Of a stretch of 64,000 nt of DNA, positions 35,681 to 48,987 are shown piece after piece (position 1 is the first letter of the stretch; the number at the start of each line of letters is the position of its first letter). This stretch comes from Sinohyriopsis cumingii (taxonomy: Eukaryota > Mollusca > Bivalvia > Unionida > Unionidae), in assembly GCA_028554795.2 (NCBI GenBank), contig JAPYKE020000266.1, forward strand, positions 32,893 to 96,892. The letters run 5' to 3'. A model generated the notes under the pieces. The model searched no databases and had not been told where the DNA came from. It worked only from the letters and a program-made list of their open reading frames with translations. The position numbers were made by a program, and so were the translations under genes.

Positions 35681-38600
35681 ATGAAGCAGCCGTTCCGCTT
35701 TTTGTGCCGTTTTCATGATATATGTGCTTGTTGCCTGTCTTCGTCTGCTTTATTGTGTTCATCATGTATTGACTGTTCAGTTCCTATGTGTTTCTTCATG
35801 TCCTTGTTTTGGAAACGAGAACCATTAGACTTGTTCTCAGCTGTCTTGCTCCACTGTTACAACTTCCTTTGTTTTCGAATACGTGATACTCGCCAGTCAA
35901 CCCGTTTATGATATGATGGACCCTCATTAATAGCTTTAAATGACCACTCCTTGGCTCTCCACACTACATTGTGGTCTAGACTAAACGAACTGGGACTATA
36001 TTCATCATTACCTAAATGTAAACAAAAACGTTATTTCAAAGGAGGCCGGCGTAGAACAGGAAGAAGAATTCCAATTATCTCCTTTATGCCATTTCCGGCT
36101 CAACAATTTAAAAATTCGACCGTTAATTTAGATAACCTAATTAAAATCCCTATCGTCAACCTTTGTGTCAACTATCCAAGAGATTTAAATCTTCAATGCC
36201 CAATCAGCAGGACCACCGGAAAAGCACACATAAATAGTTAATTTTATCAACCACCAGAATATCGGCGTCTTTTTCCTGACAGAAACATGGTTATAAATAT
36301 CAGTTGCGCGGATCTAACACCCACTGGTTACTCCATCAAGTCGTTCCCACGTAAATCTCGCGGAGGTGGAATTGCTGTCATTACAAAGAACTCCATGATC
36401 AAACGTCTTAACCACACCACAACATTCATTTGCGAACACACATTGTTTGAATTAGTCCAAACCACACTCACATTGGAGCAAAGGTCAGTCCAATTTTGCT
36501 ATCTATACCGCCCTCCTCCTAGTAGAAAAGACAAGCTGACTGAATCCCTCTTTTTGGAGCAGTTTCCGAATCTCCTGGAGAATGGAAATTCGATAGGAGG
36601 CAACCTGATTATTCTTGGGAATTTCAGCTTTCACTTTGACTGTACCGGAAACCCAAACACATCAAAAGTCATAGATTCCATTATTGTTTTCAACCTCTAA
36701 CAGCCAGTTAACTATTTATGTGCGCTTTTCCCATAAACATGGCCACATTTAAGACTGGATTCTTCATAGACCTGATGATAACATTCTACGGTCCTCCCTG
36801 GTATCTCATGAACTTGCATCAGATCACCTCTGCATTACTTGCCATCTTGACGTATCAGTCCCTAACCCTCCACCTTTATCTGCTACTAAGAGAAACCTCC
36901 GTATGATAAATAGAACCAAACTAATGCATGACATCCAAGCAAACCTATCAACTTGCTTACCTCCTACAGCAGAACAATTCGATAACTGCCTGCGTTCATT
37001 GCTCAACAAACATGCCCCAGCTACCAAGTGCAGAGTATCAATTCAAAATTATTATCCATGGTATAACAGTGTTCGGGACCAGCATCGCACTGCTAAAAGA
37101 GACCGCCGTAAAGCTGAGAGGCTTTGGCTTTCCACCAGACTCACTATTCTTAATAAAATCTATGAAGCCGCTAAGAAGAATGTCACAAATATAGTCCATG
37201 CAGCGAAATCAACCCACTACACTACTAAGATCTTGGAAAGTTTCAGCTGCAAAGAGCTCTTCGAAATTATTAACAAGCTAATGTCAAAGGACAAAGGTAC
37301 ACAACTTCCAACTAGCTTCTCTCCAGTCGACCTTCCGGACATGTTTGCAAATTTCTTCCGTGACAAAGTACAAACCATTGGAGATAATATTGACACCACA
37401 ATATTAATTGACTCGTCGTCACCATACAGTTGGGATACAGAGTTTGAGCGGCAACCATTAGCAGCATTTGAACCTGTCGCTATGGATTTCGTACGTACAA
37501 TCCTGATGAAGAGTTCACCAAAGTCATGTGAACTTGATCCAATTCCAACATCACTGCTGTTTGAGTGCTTAGATTCAGTATTGGCTTCACTAACTGATGT
37601 TATTAATACCTCTCTCTCATCCGGGGAATTCCCATCATTTTTCAAGACTGCCATTGTAAAGCCTCTGCTGAAGAAACCAACACTCGCCAATAACGATTTA
37701 AAGAACTACCGCCCAGTTTCTAATCTCCCATTCATATAAAAAATCTCAGAAAAGGTTGTTCTATCCCAGCATGTATCTCATCTGAATTCAAACAGTCTTT
37801 TTCAGCAATGTACAATCTGCATATCGCCCTTGCCACAGTGCTGAAACTAATCTTCTTAAAGTAGTTAATGACATTCTCTCTGCTTTGGATAGCGGAAAGA
37901 TTACAGTCCTCACCCTCCTTGATTTGTCTGCAGCATTTGACACAATAGACCATGATATATTACTTCACCGTCTCCAGCATGTATTTGGCATTCATGATAC
38001 AGCCTTACTGTGGTTCAAGACCTATTTGGTCAACAGGACACAAATTGTGTCTGCATGGAAAACACTCCAGCCCAGTTGTGGTGTTCCACTTGGACCTGTT
38101 CTCTTCATTCTTTACACTCAGCCGTTCTCAAGTGTCATAGATCATCATCCAGTGCCTCACCAATTGTATGCTGATGACACCCAAATATACAAATCTAGCC
38201 ACCCAACTGAAGTTGATGCTACCATCCAAGGTGTCGAGAGGTGCATTTCTGATGTCAGATCATGGATGACATGTCGCAGATGAATGATGATAAAACTGAG
38301 GCCACTGTGATCACAATACAAAGACTTTCTCATTTACATCCTGTACCTCAGACAATAAATATCAGCAATACCAACATTAAATATAATACAATCAGTACGA
38401 AACCTAGGAGTTACTCTGGACAGTACTCTCACATTACACCAACATGTCATGAACATATGGAAGGCTGCATATCTTGAGCTGGGATATATCAGTTCCATTC
38501 GCCAATATCTTTCAGTTGATGCCACCAAAACAATGTTGTGTTCATTAGTACTTTCAAGACTGGACTATTGTAGTTCAATTTTGTCTAGTTCATCTCAATA

Positions 38601-39015
38601 TTTACTCCAGAAACTTCAGAAAGTTCAAAACACAGCTGCTCGGATCATACTTAGAGTACCACGATCAGAGCACACCTGCCCGCTGCTCTGTACCCTACAC
38701 TGGCTATGCAATCGATCCAGAATCAAGCACAAAATTTGTTCTCTGTGCTACGTTTCACTGACGGACTCCAGTCCAACATAGCTATCCGACCTCACCCACG
38801 TGTACACACCAGCAAGATACTTACAATCCTCTTCTGACAATCGTATACTCATTATTCCCACTATGAAAACAAAGTCATATGGACAGGGTTCTTTTGCATA
38901 CCAGCGCCCAGCAACGTGGAATGAATTGCCCACTGAACTTAGACACAAAGACACAGTGATCCCATTCAAGAGATCTCTTAAAACTCACTTATTTCGACTG
39001 CAAGAACAAACTTAA
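35681..39015 (+). pseudogene. LINE ORF2 pseudogene (unit 3)
   Basis: Broken endonuclease-reverse transcriptase as in unit 2. Private changes near 38486, 38503 and 38509 alter a few codons of the post-RT region. YADD is intact and QGSV is missing. Confidence 0.87.
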
Positions 39016-39138
39016 AGACATAATGTTTCCTACCTTAAATATTTTCAGCCTTTTTTTAATGTTTACTAATTTCATGGTGTTTGTTTTTGTAATCATATCA
39101 TTATATATCTTTTTATGTTATAGGTGTTGTCTAATGTT

Positions 39139-39184
39139 GTAAAGCGTTTAGAGCTTCTAAAGATTAGGCGCTATACAAAGTCCA

Positions 39185-39185
<1 letters not shown>
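39139..39185 (+). other. L2-type 3' terminal hairpin of the LINE (unit 3)
   Basis: Identical to the terminal structure in unit 1, directly before the ATT tail. Confidence 0.77.
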
Positions 39186-39236
<51 letters not shown>

Positions 39237-39237
39237 T
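39186..39237 (+). repeat. (ATT)n LINE tail, about 17 triplets (unit 3)
   Basis: The longest of the three tails in the window, four triplets longer than in unit 1. Confidence 0.93.
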
Positions 39238-42200
39238 ATAGTGACCTCTTTCAAAAGAGTGTATTATTTAACCTTTCAGTCTCAAGATGGTAAGACTTCT
39301 TGTGTCAGCGGTGTGTCATATCAAGGAGAGTATGGATATGTAGATTATAGATGTATAGAGTGAATTGAAAAACTGGGAGAGATAGGCTTTTATGTTGATC
39401 TGAACCCAAACTTGTATCCTGAATTGTAAAGATTTCGCACACTGAAACAAACGTTTGCCAACAAGACTATAGTCAAAAGATAATTTAAGAGGCCCCATTG
39501 TATAACTCAGTCCTTTGTTCAAATCTGTCTTCTTCAGGGCAGCTATGTTCTATGTGTCAATAAGGTCTGTACCATGAGCACCAAGAATTGGGAAGTTTTA
39601 TTGGATCTCTTGAGTATTACATCGCCAAGGGAAAGATTATATTCAAACAGGGACTCTAGAAGAATGTCAATACATTCTTGGAAGCAATGAAGGTTGTCAT
39701 CTGCAGGGAGATAAGCACTAAAATGCGAAAAGCGGACTTAAAAAATGTCAATCTAAGTTACCACAGCCTAGCTGTTTGAGATAATATGCAAGAATTTTCT
39801 TGTACTGTACTGACACTCCTTTTGCGCCCTTATGTATTAAAAATCATACTCACTATTATCTACTTTAGTCTCACACAAACAATTCAAATAGACAGTTTTA
39901 GTGTAGCATTTTGCCAGGAGTGCACAAGGAATGTACTCATCGAATAAAACTGACTGCGTGTTTCAGGAAAGGCACAAAACTCCCTGTGCTGTACGGAGAA
40001 AGCAATTGTCATGCATTTATTGATGGGTGTGGGGACTATGAAGAACCACATAATTTTCAAGATCGACCAACTACTTCCCGCTTGTTTCACTGTTCAAGTT
40101 TGACACACACTTCGCCCGAGACCATTATCCTACCAACACCAAGTGTTCAGACAACCGTGCCATCTGAAACACGTACAGTGCCAATGATCAGTTCAGTTCC
40201 AGTGACGCAGATTCCATTCGACAATAGTTCCACTAATCTTACTTCAGAAACGTCAGCAAGCCAAGATAGCGGCAGCCCCGATCAGAGACTCGTCGCCAGT
40301 CATAATGATTAAAATAGTACTATTTGTATGGCAACCCCATTAAATATTATATATACTGATCCGACTGCGTCGGTGTTGACCATTTAGGGTTTAGCCTTCT
40401 CATTTAGGTACTGTTACTCATAATCCTATAGACAGTTTTTCATAGAGTGCAAATTATCCTACACGTCACCGCCATTTCTTCCTGAACAAAACTAAGTACC
40501 AAAAACATAAATCGTATGCTGAGCCAACAATGTATCCATATATTCCCTCCACCACTCCCACCAACTCAGAATTGCTTATCTTCACATATCCATCAACTAG
40601 GTCCTACTAGCCACAACCGCAAAGCAGCTCTCAGACATTTTGTTTGGGATGCGGCGGCCTTCGTTCATCTCGCACAATGGAAGGCGTGCACTGTTTGATT
40701 CAAGTGCACATATATTTCCTACAAAAGTTAGGTTTCTAGATCGTGTAGGCTTACCATCATTTCAACAACCTATTTCATAGATTTTAGGAGTTTGGCAGTG
40801 TGAGCACCATAGTGTCTCAGGTCATGTCGAACTAAATTTACAACTAGGATGCATTCGCTGGTCTCATTCATTCTGAATGTCGTCAAAGTTTAATATCATA
40901 TATCGATCCTCAGTATCCAATTTTCGACTACGTACAAAGCCTAGATGTTTGAGATAATATTGAAGAATTTTATTGTGCCGTACTGACACGATTGTGACCA
41001 TATGTGTTAAAGTCATACGCACTATTATCTACTTTAGTCTGACACAACGCAATTAATTAAATTGACAGTTTTAGTGTATCATTTTATCTAGAGTGCACAA
41101 AGAATGATCTCACTGAATAATACCGACTTTGCTTTCTCTTATGGAAACGCACATCACTCCCGAGCTGTACGGAGAATACAAGTGTCATTGATGGGTGTGG
41201 AGAAAATAAAGCAGTGAGAAAATTCTAGCTCTGGCATTCGAGCCAGTGTAAGTCCACAAGACCGATCTTTCAGCCGATGTAGGGGCACGTTTAAGACGTG
41301 AGAACGGAGCGCAATGGTGGTATTGTGTTGAAAGAAAAGAATATTTATAAACTGAGGTCACGAATGGACGATACTTCGTGTCGAATACAAGTATTACAAT
41401 GAGTTATGGATTAAAATTCGTTGTGTCACATACGGATCAGCTCTACGCGTAAAACAGGACATTAGTGAGTTCCAGTTTCACTGAGATGACAAATAAACTG
41501 AGCAATGGAAAAGAAAAATCAATAATTAGGACAGAAATTACTTTTTAATAACCTTATTATTTCATGACTGCTTTCATTGTCATTGAGACTGCATGCATTA
41601 TTAGTGTCTTAAATTTTTAAATGTTATATTATTTGTATACTTTGCTTTTTTCAGCTTATTTTTGGCTTCGTTCTTATAGTGGTTTGTTGTCCCCCCCGCT
41701 CCCCATCTCAACGTTTATTTCCTACAAAAGTTAGACTTCTAGATCGTGTAGGCTCATATTCACTTCAACATTCTATTTCTTAGATTTTCGGAGTTGGCAG
41801 TGAGCATCATGTTGTCCCAGGTCATGTCGAACTAAATTTACGAATAGGGTGCATTCGTTGGTCTCATTCATTATGTCTGTCGTACCAGTTTTATATAATA
41901 TGTCGATCCCCAGTATCTAATTTTCGACTACGTACAAAGACGTCTTAGATCTCGATGGGCAGATACACTCGTTATAAATCTAATACACAGACCGACCGAG
42001 TTAGTGTGTGGTGTTCACACCATTGCTGTTCTCTCAAATACCATTTCATCAATGAGAAAATTTCCCAATTTAACAACTATCTTACTTGTACCTTCACATA
42101 GCTAGCTAAAAATTCCCAAATTATTCCCGCTCGTATAACCGTAGCAGTTTCAAACAGAATTTACATTCCAATAATCAATCTCAACTCCATCACTAAGGCA

Positions 42201-42321
42201 TAAACTTGTCAAAAACGTATTGTCGTCTTCTGATGCACTTCATCCTCACGCCATATTTACCACTGCGGTTTATAATCATTCTGATTCCCATGTCATAGAT
42301 CCGCAATGAAATTAGCCACAA

Positions 42322-43372
42322 GAAAGATTGGTTTTGGTTTAGTTTAAGTGTTATTTATATTTACAATGCTAAAGATATCAAATGTGGAGTTTGCCAGAAA
42401 TTCTCAATAGAGCAAGCTTTATGAAAGTAAGGCTCTTTTGCTCTTCACTATCAAACACCTTCATTGTGTCAAAAAATGCGGCATAGACTTTTGATTCCAG
42501 GTTAGTGAAGTTAGCATTGCGTAAGATAAACTATGCCGTTTATGCAAGCCAGACTGTTTTGAAGCTCCGCTGCTGTGTATTTGAAACATTTAACATTTTT
42601 GTTTTGCGCTTTGTAATGAATCTAATATACACACATTTTTTAAATACTTTGTACAAAACGGCTGATAAAATTACAGCCTATAGTAGATAGAGACATTTTT
42701 ACACTTCTTGTCCGCCTTTGTAGACTGTTACAATTATGCTTACCTTCAAGACAGATGGAAGATAAGTATTTAGTATCACACCGAATAGATTTGTAATAAT
42801 TTCTATCAGTTGTTAGCTCGCGTATATGTTATGCTCGCACTGTATAGCATATATCCCCATTGTTTCACCGAGCTTAAGTTGTATTATGAATGCTTCTATT
42901 TAGTGACATGTAATATTTTCAGTCAAAACAGACACTTTAAAATGGGTTCCTTTGTTCGTTGCAAGGGTAGGAAATGGAGTATTTTCTGGGGTGCATAGAT
43001 TATTGATATATCTGACATTATGTTAGCTGCCTATTGTGCATTGGATGTTGTTTCAAATTTCAATCCCAAACAGCTTTTTAAGTTTTTGTTGTTTAATATA
43101 ACAGAAGTTTCTAATATCTAACAGCATATTCAACTATGTTATTAAACACTCTATCTTCGTACGTATTGATAGCTTGCCCTTGATGTTATTTTACATTCTC
43201 CCTTGCCAATCTTCCATTGATTGTAGGTTACATACCTTAGTCACCTGTGTCTCCCATCTTCAATCCATCTCCTTCTAAACTATATAGCCCTTTCATGTGC
43301 TTCATGAATGTCCTTTGACCAATAAGGTTTTAGTTGAATACGGATTGTCTTTCAAGAAGTTTTTGTTAGAGT
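42322..43372 (-). mobile_element. Old LINE RT remnant (half A, unit 4)
   Basis: Same fossil as at 2600-3650, with the unit 3/unit 4 variants. Confidence 0.65.
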
Positions 43373-43525
43373 GGCTTTTTTTCAAAAGAGTTTATTATTT
43401 AACTCTTCTATTTGTTTTGGCATCAACTGGATTGAATATAATCATTTATGTAATCTTTCGTCAATCTCTAGTTGGTAAGCCTTCTTGTGTCAGCTGTGTG
43501 CCATTCGAAGGAGAGTATGGACATG

Positions 43526-43604
43526 TATCTCTTCCAGTCGCTAGGTATTTCAATTCTCTCTATATATTAGAAAGAACTGAAATACCTTGTGACGGGAAGA
43601 GATA
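43526..43604. other. 79-nt hairpin (unit 4)
   Basis: Identical to the hairpin at 3804-3882. Confidence 0.75.
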
Positions 43605-44085
43605 GGCTTTTATTGTGATCTAGCCCCAAATTTGTATCCTGATTTGTTAAGACCTGGCACACTGAAACAAATGTTTGCCAACAAGAATATCGTCAAAAGA
43701 TAGTTTAAAGTGTCCAATATGTGTAACTCTGTCCTTTGTTCAAATTTGTCTTCTTCAGAGCCACTAAGTTATTTGTGTCAATAAAGTTTGTACCATGAGC
43801 ACCAAGAATGGAAAATTTCATCGTATCTCATGCGTATTACATCGCCAAGTGAAGCATTATACTCAAACAGGGACTCCAGAATGTCAATACATTCTTGGAA
43901 GAAATGAATGTTGTGATCTGCAGGAAGATAAGCACCAAAATACGAAATGCGGAGTTTTGCCTAAAAGAGTTATTCTCAGGTCAGTTAGCACGATTCGGTC
44001 GTTACCACAACCTAGTTATTTGAGATAATAGGAATGACTTTTCTTGTATCGTACTCCCAGCGCTTTTTTGACCTCCTGTATTTAT

Positions 44086-44212
44086 AGGTTACTGTATTTG
44101 TATGGGAAAATATCAACGAAATTTTCGGATGGAGATACTGCACGACCTTGGGAGCGCTGTATATCCATCCGACAAAACGAGTTCATATTTTTCCATACAA
44201 ATGCAGTAGCCT
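44086..44212. repeat. 127-nt foldback (unit 4)
   Basis: Same foldback, with the A variant at 44120. Confidence 0.67.
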
Positions 44213-47200
44213 TTTTATTATATGCTCATTTTCTTATTCTACTAAAGACATTATTATGTAAACAAAAATACACTACACGAAACAAAGTAACTGAATATAT
44301 GCTGTATACCATACTAAATACACAAGCGCAGATTCGTCATTATACAACAACACTATTATTAGTGCGCACTTGACTCCGCCAGGATAAATTTGAACTTTGT
44401 CGTGTGCCAGACAGAACTTTCGAAAGAAAATGAAATTTTGGTCTACTTAAAATTGAAATTTGGAGTCATGTCGTGAATGAATGTGCAGTAGAGCAACTTT
44501 TCTATTTGATCTGGAATGAATAGATTTTGGTATTTTTGTCGTTTCTGTGAAATTTCGTGATTATGGACTGGATTTATGTACCAATTCTACATGAAGTTCA
44601 TTGGATTTCATTGGAGATAGAGCAGCGTCTTGACATCGGCAAGTGTGTTTCTGTTTTGCCATTGAATGTTTGAAATCATAATGTGGGACAAATATGAAGT
44701 CATTCAATTTCAATTATCAAATAGACGATATGAAATCTAAAGTTTATTTCATTTTGAGTACAGTCAAGAGGATGTAATTGCACTTGGAATATAGTCGAAA
44801 TTACTGTACGATTTCGAAATGCGTTATCAAGCTTGAGATCCCACGACATGGCTCATGTAATTCATATTTACAGAACTAAGAAAGTACATTTTGAGGAAAT
44901 TCAGAATGTAAAACTGTAAGTATAGTTTTGTAATTCTTATTAGCAGCTAAAGAAAACAGTTTATGCCTTGTAACTTGCATGTTATTTGTAGGTACCCACC
45001 TATTTTATGACATCTAGCGTCTATCGCGAAAATCCGAAACATTGTATCATAAAAGCTAACACGGAATGTAGCAAAGCAGATGGTATGTGGCAGTCCACGA
45101 AACAGCTATCTTTTAGTTCATTCAGAAACAAATTTAATCAACCAAACGTAAAGCGTATGCTTACACGACTGTATATGATTTGTTTACAAAGTAGTTCCTA
45201 ACACACTATTGGGCACACGTATCCTGGACATGAGTGCAATATGGAGGTATGCAATATCGTAGAATATTGAAAGATTCTGACAATGTATATCTCATGCGCA
45301 TTACATCGCCAAGGAAATCATTATATACAAACGGGGACTCCAGAATCTCAATACCTTCATGGAAGAAATGAAGGTTGTCATCCCAAGGAAGATAAGAACT
45401 AAAATGCGAAAACCGGTTTAAGATTTGTTTAATTCTTTGTTTAGTTAGCACGATTCCGTTCTTACCAAAGCCAAGTTGTTTGAGATAATATGCATGAATT
45501 GTTTTGTACCGTACTGACACCGCTTTTGCGACCTTATGTATTAAAAAGTCATACTCACTATTATCTACTTTAGTCTCACACAAACCCATCCAATTAACAG
45601 TTTTAGTGTAGCATTTTGCCAGCAGTGCACAAGCAATGTGCTCACCGAATAAAACTGTTTGCGTGTTTTAGAAAACGCACAAAACTACCCGTGCTGTACG
45701 GAGAAAGCAATAGTCATGCATTTATTGATGGGTGTCGGGACTTTTAAGAACCACATAATTTTCAAGATCGACCAGCTACTTGCCGCTTGTTTCACTGTCC
45801 AGTTTCGACACACACTTCGCCCGAGACAATTATCCTACCAACAGTGTCATCTGAAACACTTACAGTGCCAATGACCTGTTCAGTTCCAGTGACGCAGATT
45901 CCATTCGACTATAGTTCAATAATCTTGCGCCAGCAACACAAGCAAGCCAAGATAGCGTCAGCCCCTGTGAGAGACTCATCGCCAGTCATAATGATCCAAA
46001 TGTACTCTTTTTATGGCAAAGCCATTAAATATTACATATACTGCTACAACTGCTTCGGTGCCAAGAACATTTGGGGTTTAGCCTTCTAATATAGTTAATA
46101 TTACTCTTCATCCTATAGACAGTTTTTCATAGAGTGCCAATTATTCTATACATCACCGCCATTTCGACCTAAACAAATCTAAGTACCAACAATATAAATC
46201 GTCTGATTAGCCAACAATTTCTAAAAATATTCCCTCCACCATCCCCACCAACTAAGAATTGCTTATCTTCACATATGCATCAACTAGGCCCTACTAGCCA
46301 AAACCGCAAAGCAGGTCTCAGACATTTTGGTTGTGATGTGGTGGCATCTCGAACAATGGAAGGCGTGCACTGTTTGATTCAAGTGCACATATTTCCTACA
46401 AACGTTCGTTTTCTAGATCGTGAAGGCTTAAATTTACTTCAACATCCTGTTTCTCAGATTTCGCAGTTGGCAGTGAGCATCATAGTGTCACATATTATGT
46501 CGAAATAAATTTACGAATAGGATGCATTCGTTGGTCTCATGTCTGGTATGTCGTACCAGTTTGATATCATATATCGATCCTCAGTATCGAATTTTCCATT
46601 ACGTACAAAAGCCTAAATGTTTGAGATAATATTCAAGAATTGGCTTGTACCGTACTAACACCGCTTTTGCGACCATATGTATTATAGTCATACTCACTGT
46701 TATCTACTCTAGTGGGTTCTAATTACAATGAGATGACAAAAAACTGAGGAATGGAAAAGAGAGTTCAATAATAGGACAGAAATTAATATTAAATAACCAT
46801 ATTATTTCATGACTGCTTTCATTGTCATTGAGAATGCATACAAAGTTAGTGTTATATGTCTGAAAATGTTATTTTTAAAAAAATATTTTGTACTTTGCGT
46901 TCTACAGTGGTTTGTTGTTCACCATCTCAACTTTCTGAACGTAGAGTGTTCTTGGCATAGTGTAGCTTGTATAACCGTCGTTTGAGGTTTACAATGATTT
47001 TTCTGAATGGCTTAACTTGTGTTTAGATATATCAGTAACTACTAGTAAATTAGTTGCACAGAGTGCGCAGGACATTATGACCATTCTGTTCCAAGTAAAT
47101 AAATCCATTATCAGGCATTAGAATAAGAAAAAAACAAAACTAGGCAAAGTTCACAACTTGCTTGCTTGTGAGTGAACAGCACATTATCAACATACTAACA

Positions 47201-47721
47201 AATCACTACCACTCAATATCATATTTGCTTATGTTTCGCATATTATGAGTGACAACGACCATGATCTACAATGTAATATTCTTTGCCATCGATATTGTAG
47301 TCATCATAGTTATTTTTGTAGCTTGTTTCACCGTATAAATGTGAGTTTCTGACATGATAGTTACTTTACCTATCTGAAGCAGGTACTGGAACATCCCTTT
47401 TAATTGAACACTTTCATGTGTAATATCTTGAACGAAGGCTGGGTTTTTCTCAAATGAAATCTGCATTTTGTACAATTGCAAGCTTATCGGTAGGAATAGT
47501 TATCTTTACAATGATGTTTTCTTTATTTTTTTTTATTTTTTTTTTTGTTCAAACCAAGTTTTTGAAGTGGTATTTGTGAAGAATTCTGTATGTTCTTATA
47601 CGTCTGGGATAAATTTCATTTGTTTCGTGCGGTCATTCCTGCAAAGAAAGGTATACATTCTCATTATAAAATAGTCTTTTACACAAGTTATTCTAAGGCG
47701 TATGACTTAATTCTGCAAAAA

Positions 47722-48958
47722 ATTTCGTGTATCAATTTCAGGGACATTTCTGTTTGGGCCAATGGTCCACTTGAAATTGCTCTGTCTCTCTGATCTGTCT
47801 GTCTCCCTTGAAGATGACAATACAACTCTTGCTTTTATTGACTTTTAAGATCCGTGCAGAAAAGTGGGATAACAAGCATTGATTGCAAAACTGGAAGGTA
47901 TTGTAAGTTCACAGGGTGATATCATCAAGAAGAAATTGATCTTACGGTTAACATATCATACCCGGTAGGGAAGCTTAGAAAGTGCACCGTCTTGACGGAC
48001 ACCTTACCTGATTGGTACAGGCTCAAATTTAGTGCCATTAATAGTCACAGTTCTATAGATATCATACAATATCAAACCTCTTCATTATGTCCAAAAATAC
48101 AGCATACACTTGATTCTAATTTCAGTTAGTCAAGATCGCTTTGTTTTACGCTAGATTATGCCGTTTATGGAACTCCCTTTTGTAAGCCCCGTTGCTGAGT
48201 ATTATGAAATTTAACATTTTTGTTTTGTACTTTGCAACAAGTCTAATATACACACACATTTCAAATAGTTTGTTCAATACGGGAGGTAAAATTACAGCTC
48301 TGTATTTGTAAGGGTTATGTTTACACTTTTGTCCTTCTTGATAGATTGCTACAATTTTGCTGACTTTCCACTCAGATTGTACATATTAGTTCCGCGCCGA
48401 AAATATTTGTAATAATTTCTGTCAGTTTTAAACCCGTATCTTTTATGCTCGCACTCTATACCATATATCACTGGTGCTTCATCCCGCTTAAGTTGTATTA
48501 TAAATGCTGCTATTTTTTAATGTAAAATTTGAAGTCTACACGGAGGCTTTCCGATCGGTTCTTTATTCGTTGAAGGGCTAAGGAATAGAATGTTTCTTTG
48601 GGGTGCATAGGTTTTGAAATATTTGGCCAATACTGTTAGCTACCTCTTGTGCGTTGGATGCTGTTTCTCTATCAAATTTCAGTTCGAAAGATCTTTTAGA
48701 GATTTTGTTGTTTACAATAACATTTTCAAAAGTGTCTAATATCTAACTGCTCCTTCATCTATATTATAAAACACGCTTTCGTCGTACTCATTAATGGCTT
48801 GCTCTTTATTTTTTTACATTCTCTCTTGGCATCCTTGCATTGTTTGTAGTTGTAATCCATCTCCTTCTGAACTATATATCACTGTCATCTGTTTCATGAG
48901 CATCCTTTGAACAATTAGGCTTTGCTTGCAAAGAGATTGTCTTTCTAGAGATATTAGT
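47722..48958 (-). mobile_element. Old LINE RT remnant (half B, unit 4)
   Basis: Same fossil as at 8000-9236, at an offset of 39722. Confidence 0.65.
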
Positions 48959-48987
48959 TTCAAGATGGCCGTTATCGCTTAACCGGC

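Larger units (their letters stand above)
35654..39237 (+). mobile_element. L2/CR1-group LINE (unit 3)
   Basis: Same insertion as in unit 1, complete from the CAAGATGGCCG word to the ATT tail, at an offset of 26415. It carries the unit 2-type TAA at 37737-37739. Confidence 0.9.
26425..39722. repeat. Tandem macrosatellite unit 3 (13,298 bp)
   Basis: This is a full copy. A 9-bp deletion near 33554 and a longer ATT tract (about 17 triplets) account for the length difference from unit 1. It shares several substitutions only with unit 4, for example AT in place of GG at 31566-31567 and T at the site corresponding to 3009 of unit 1, so units 3 and 4 look like the closest pair. Confidence 0.97.
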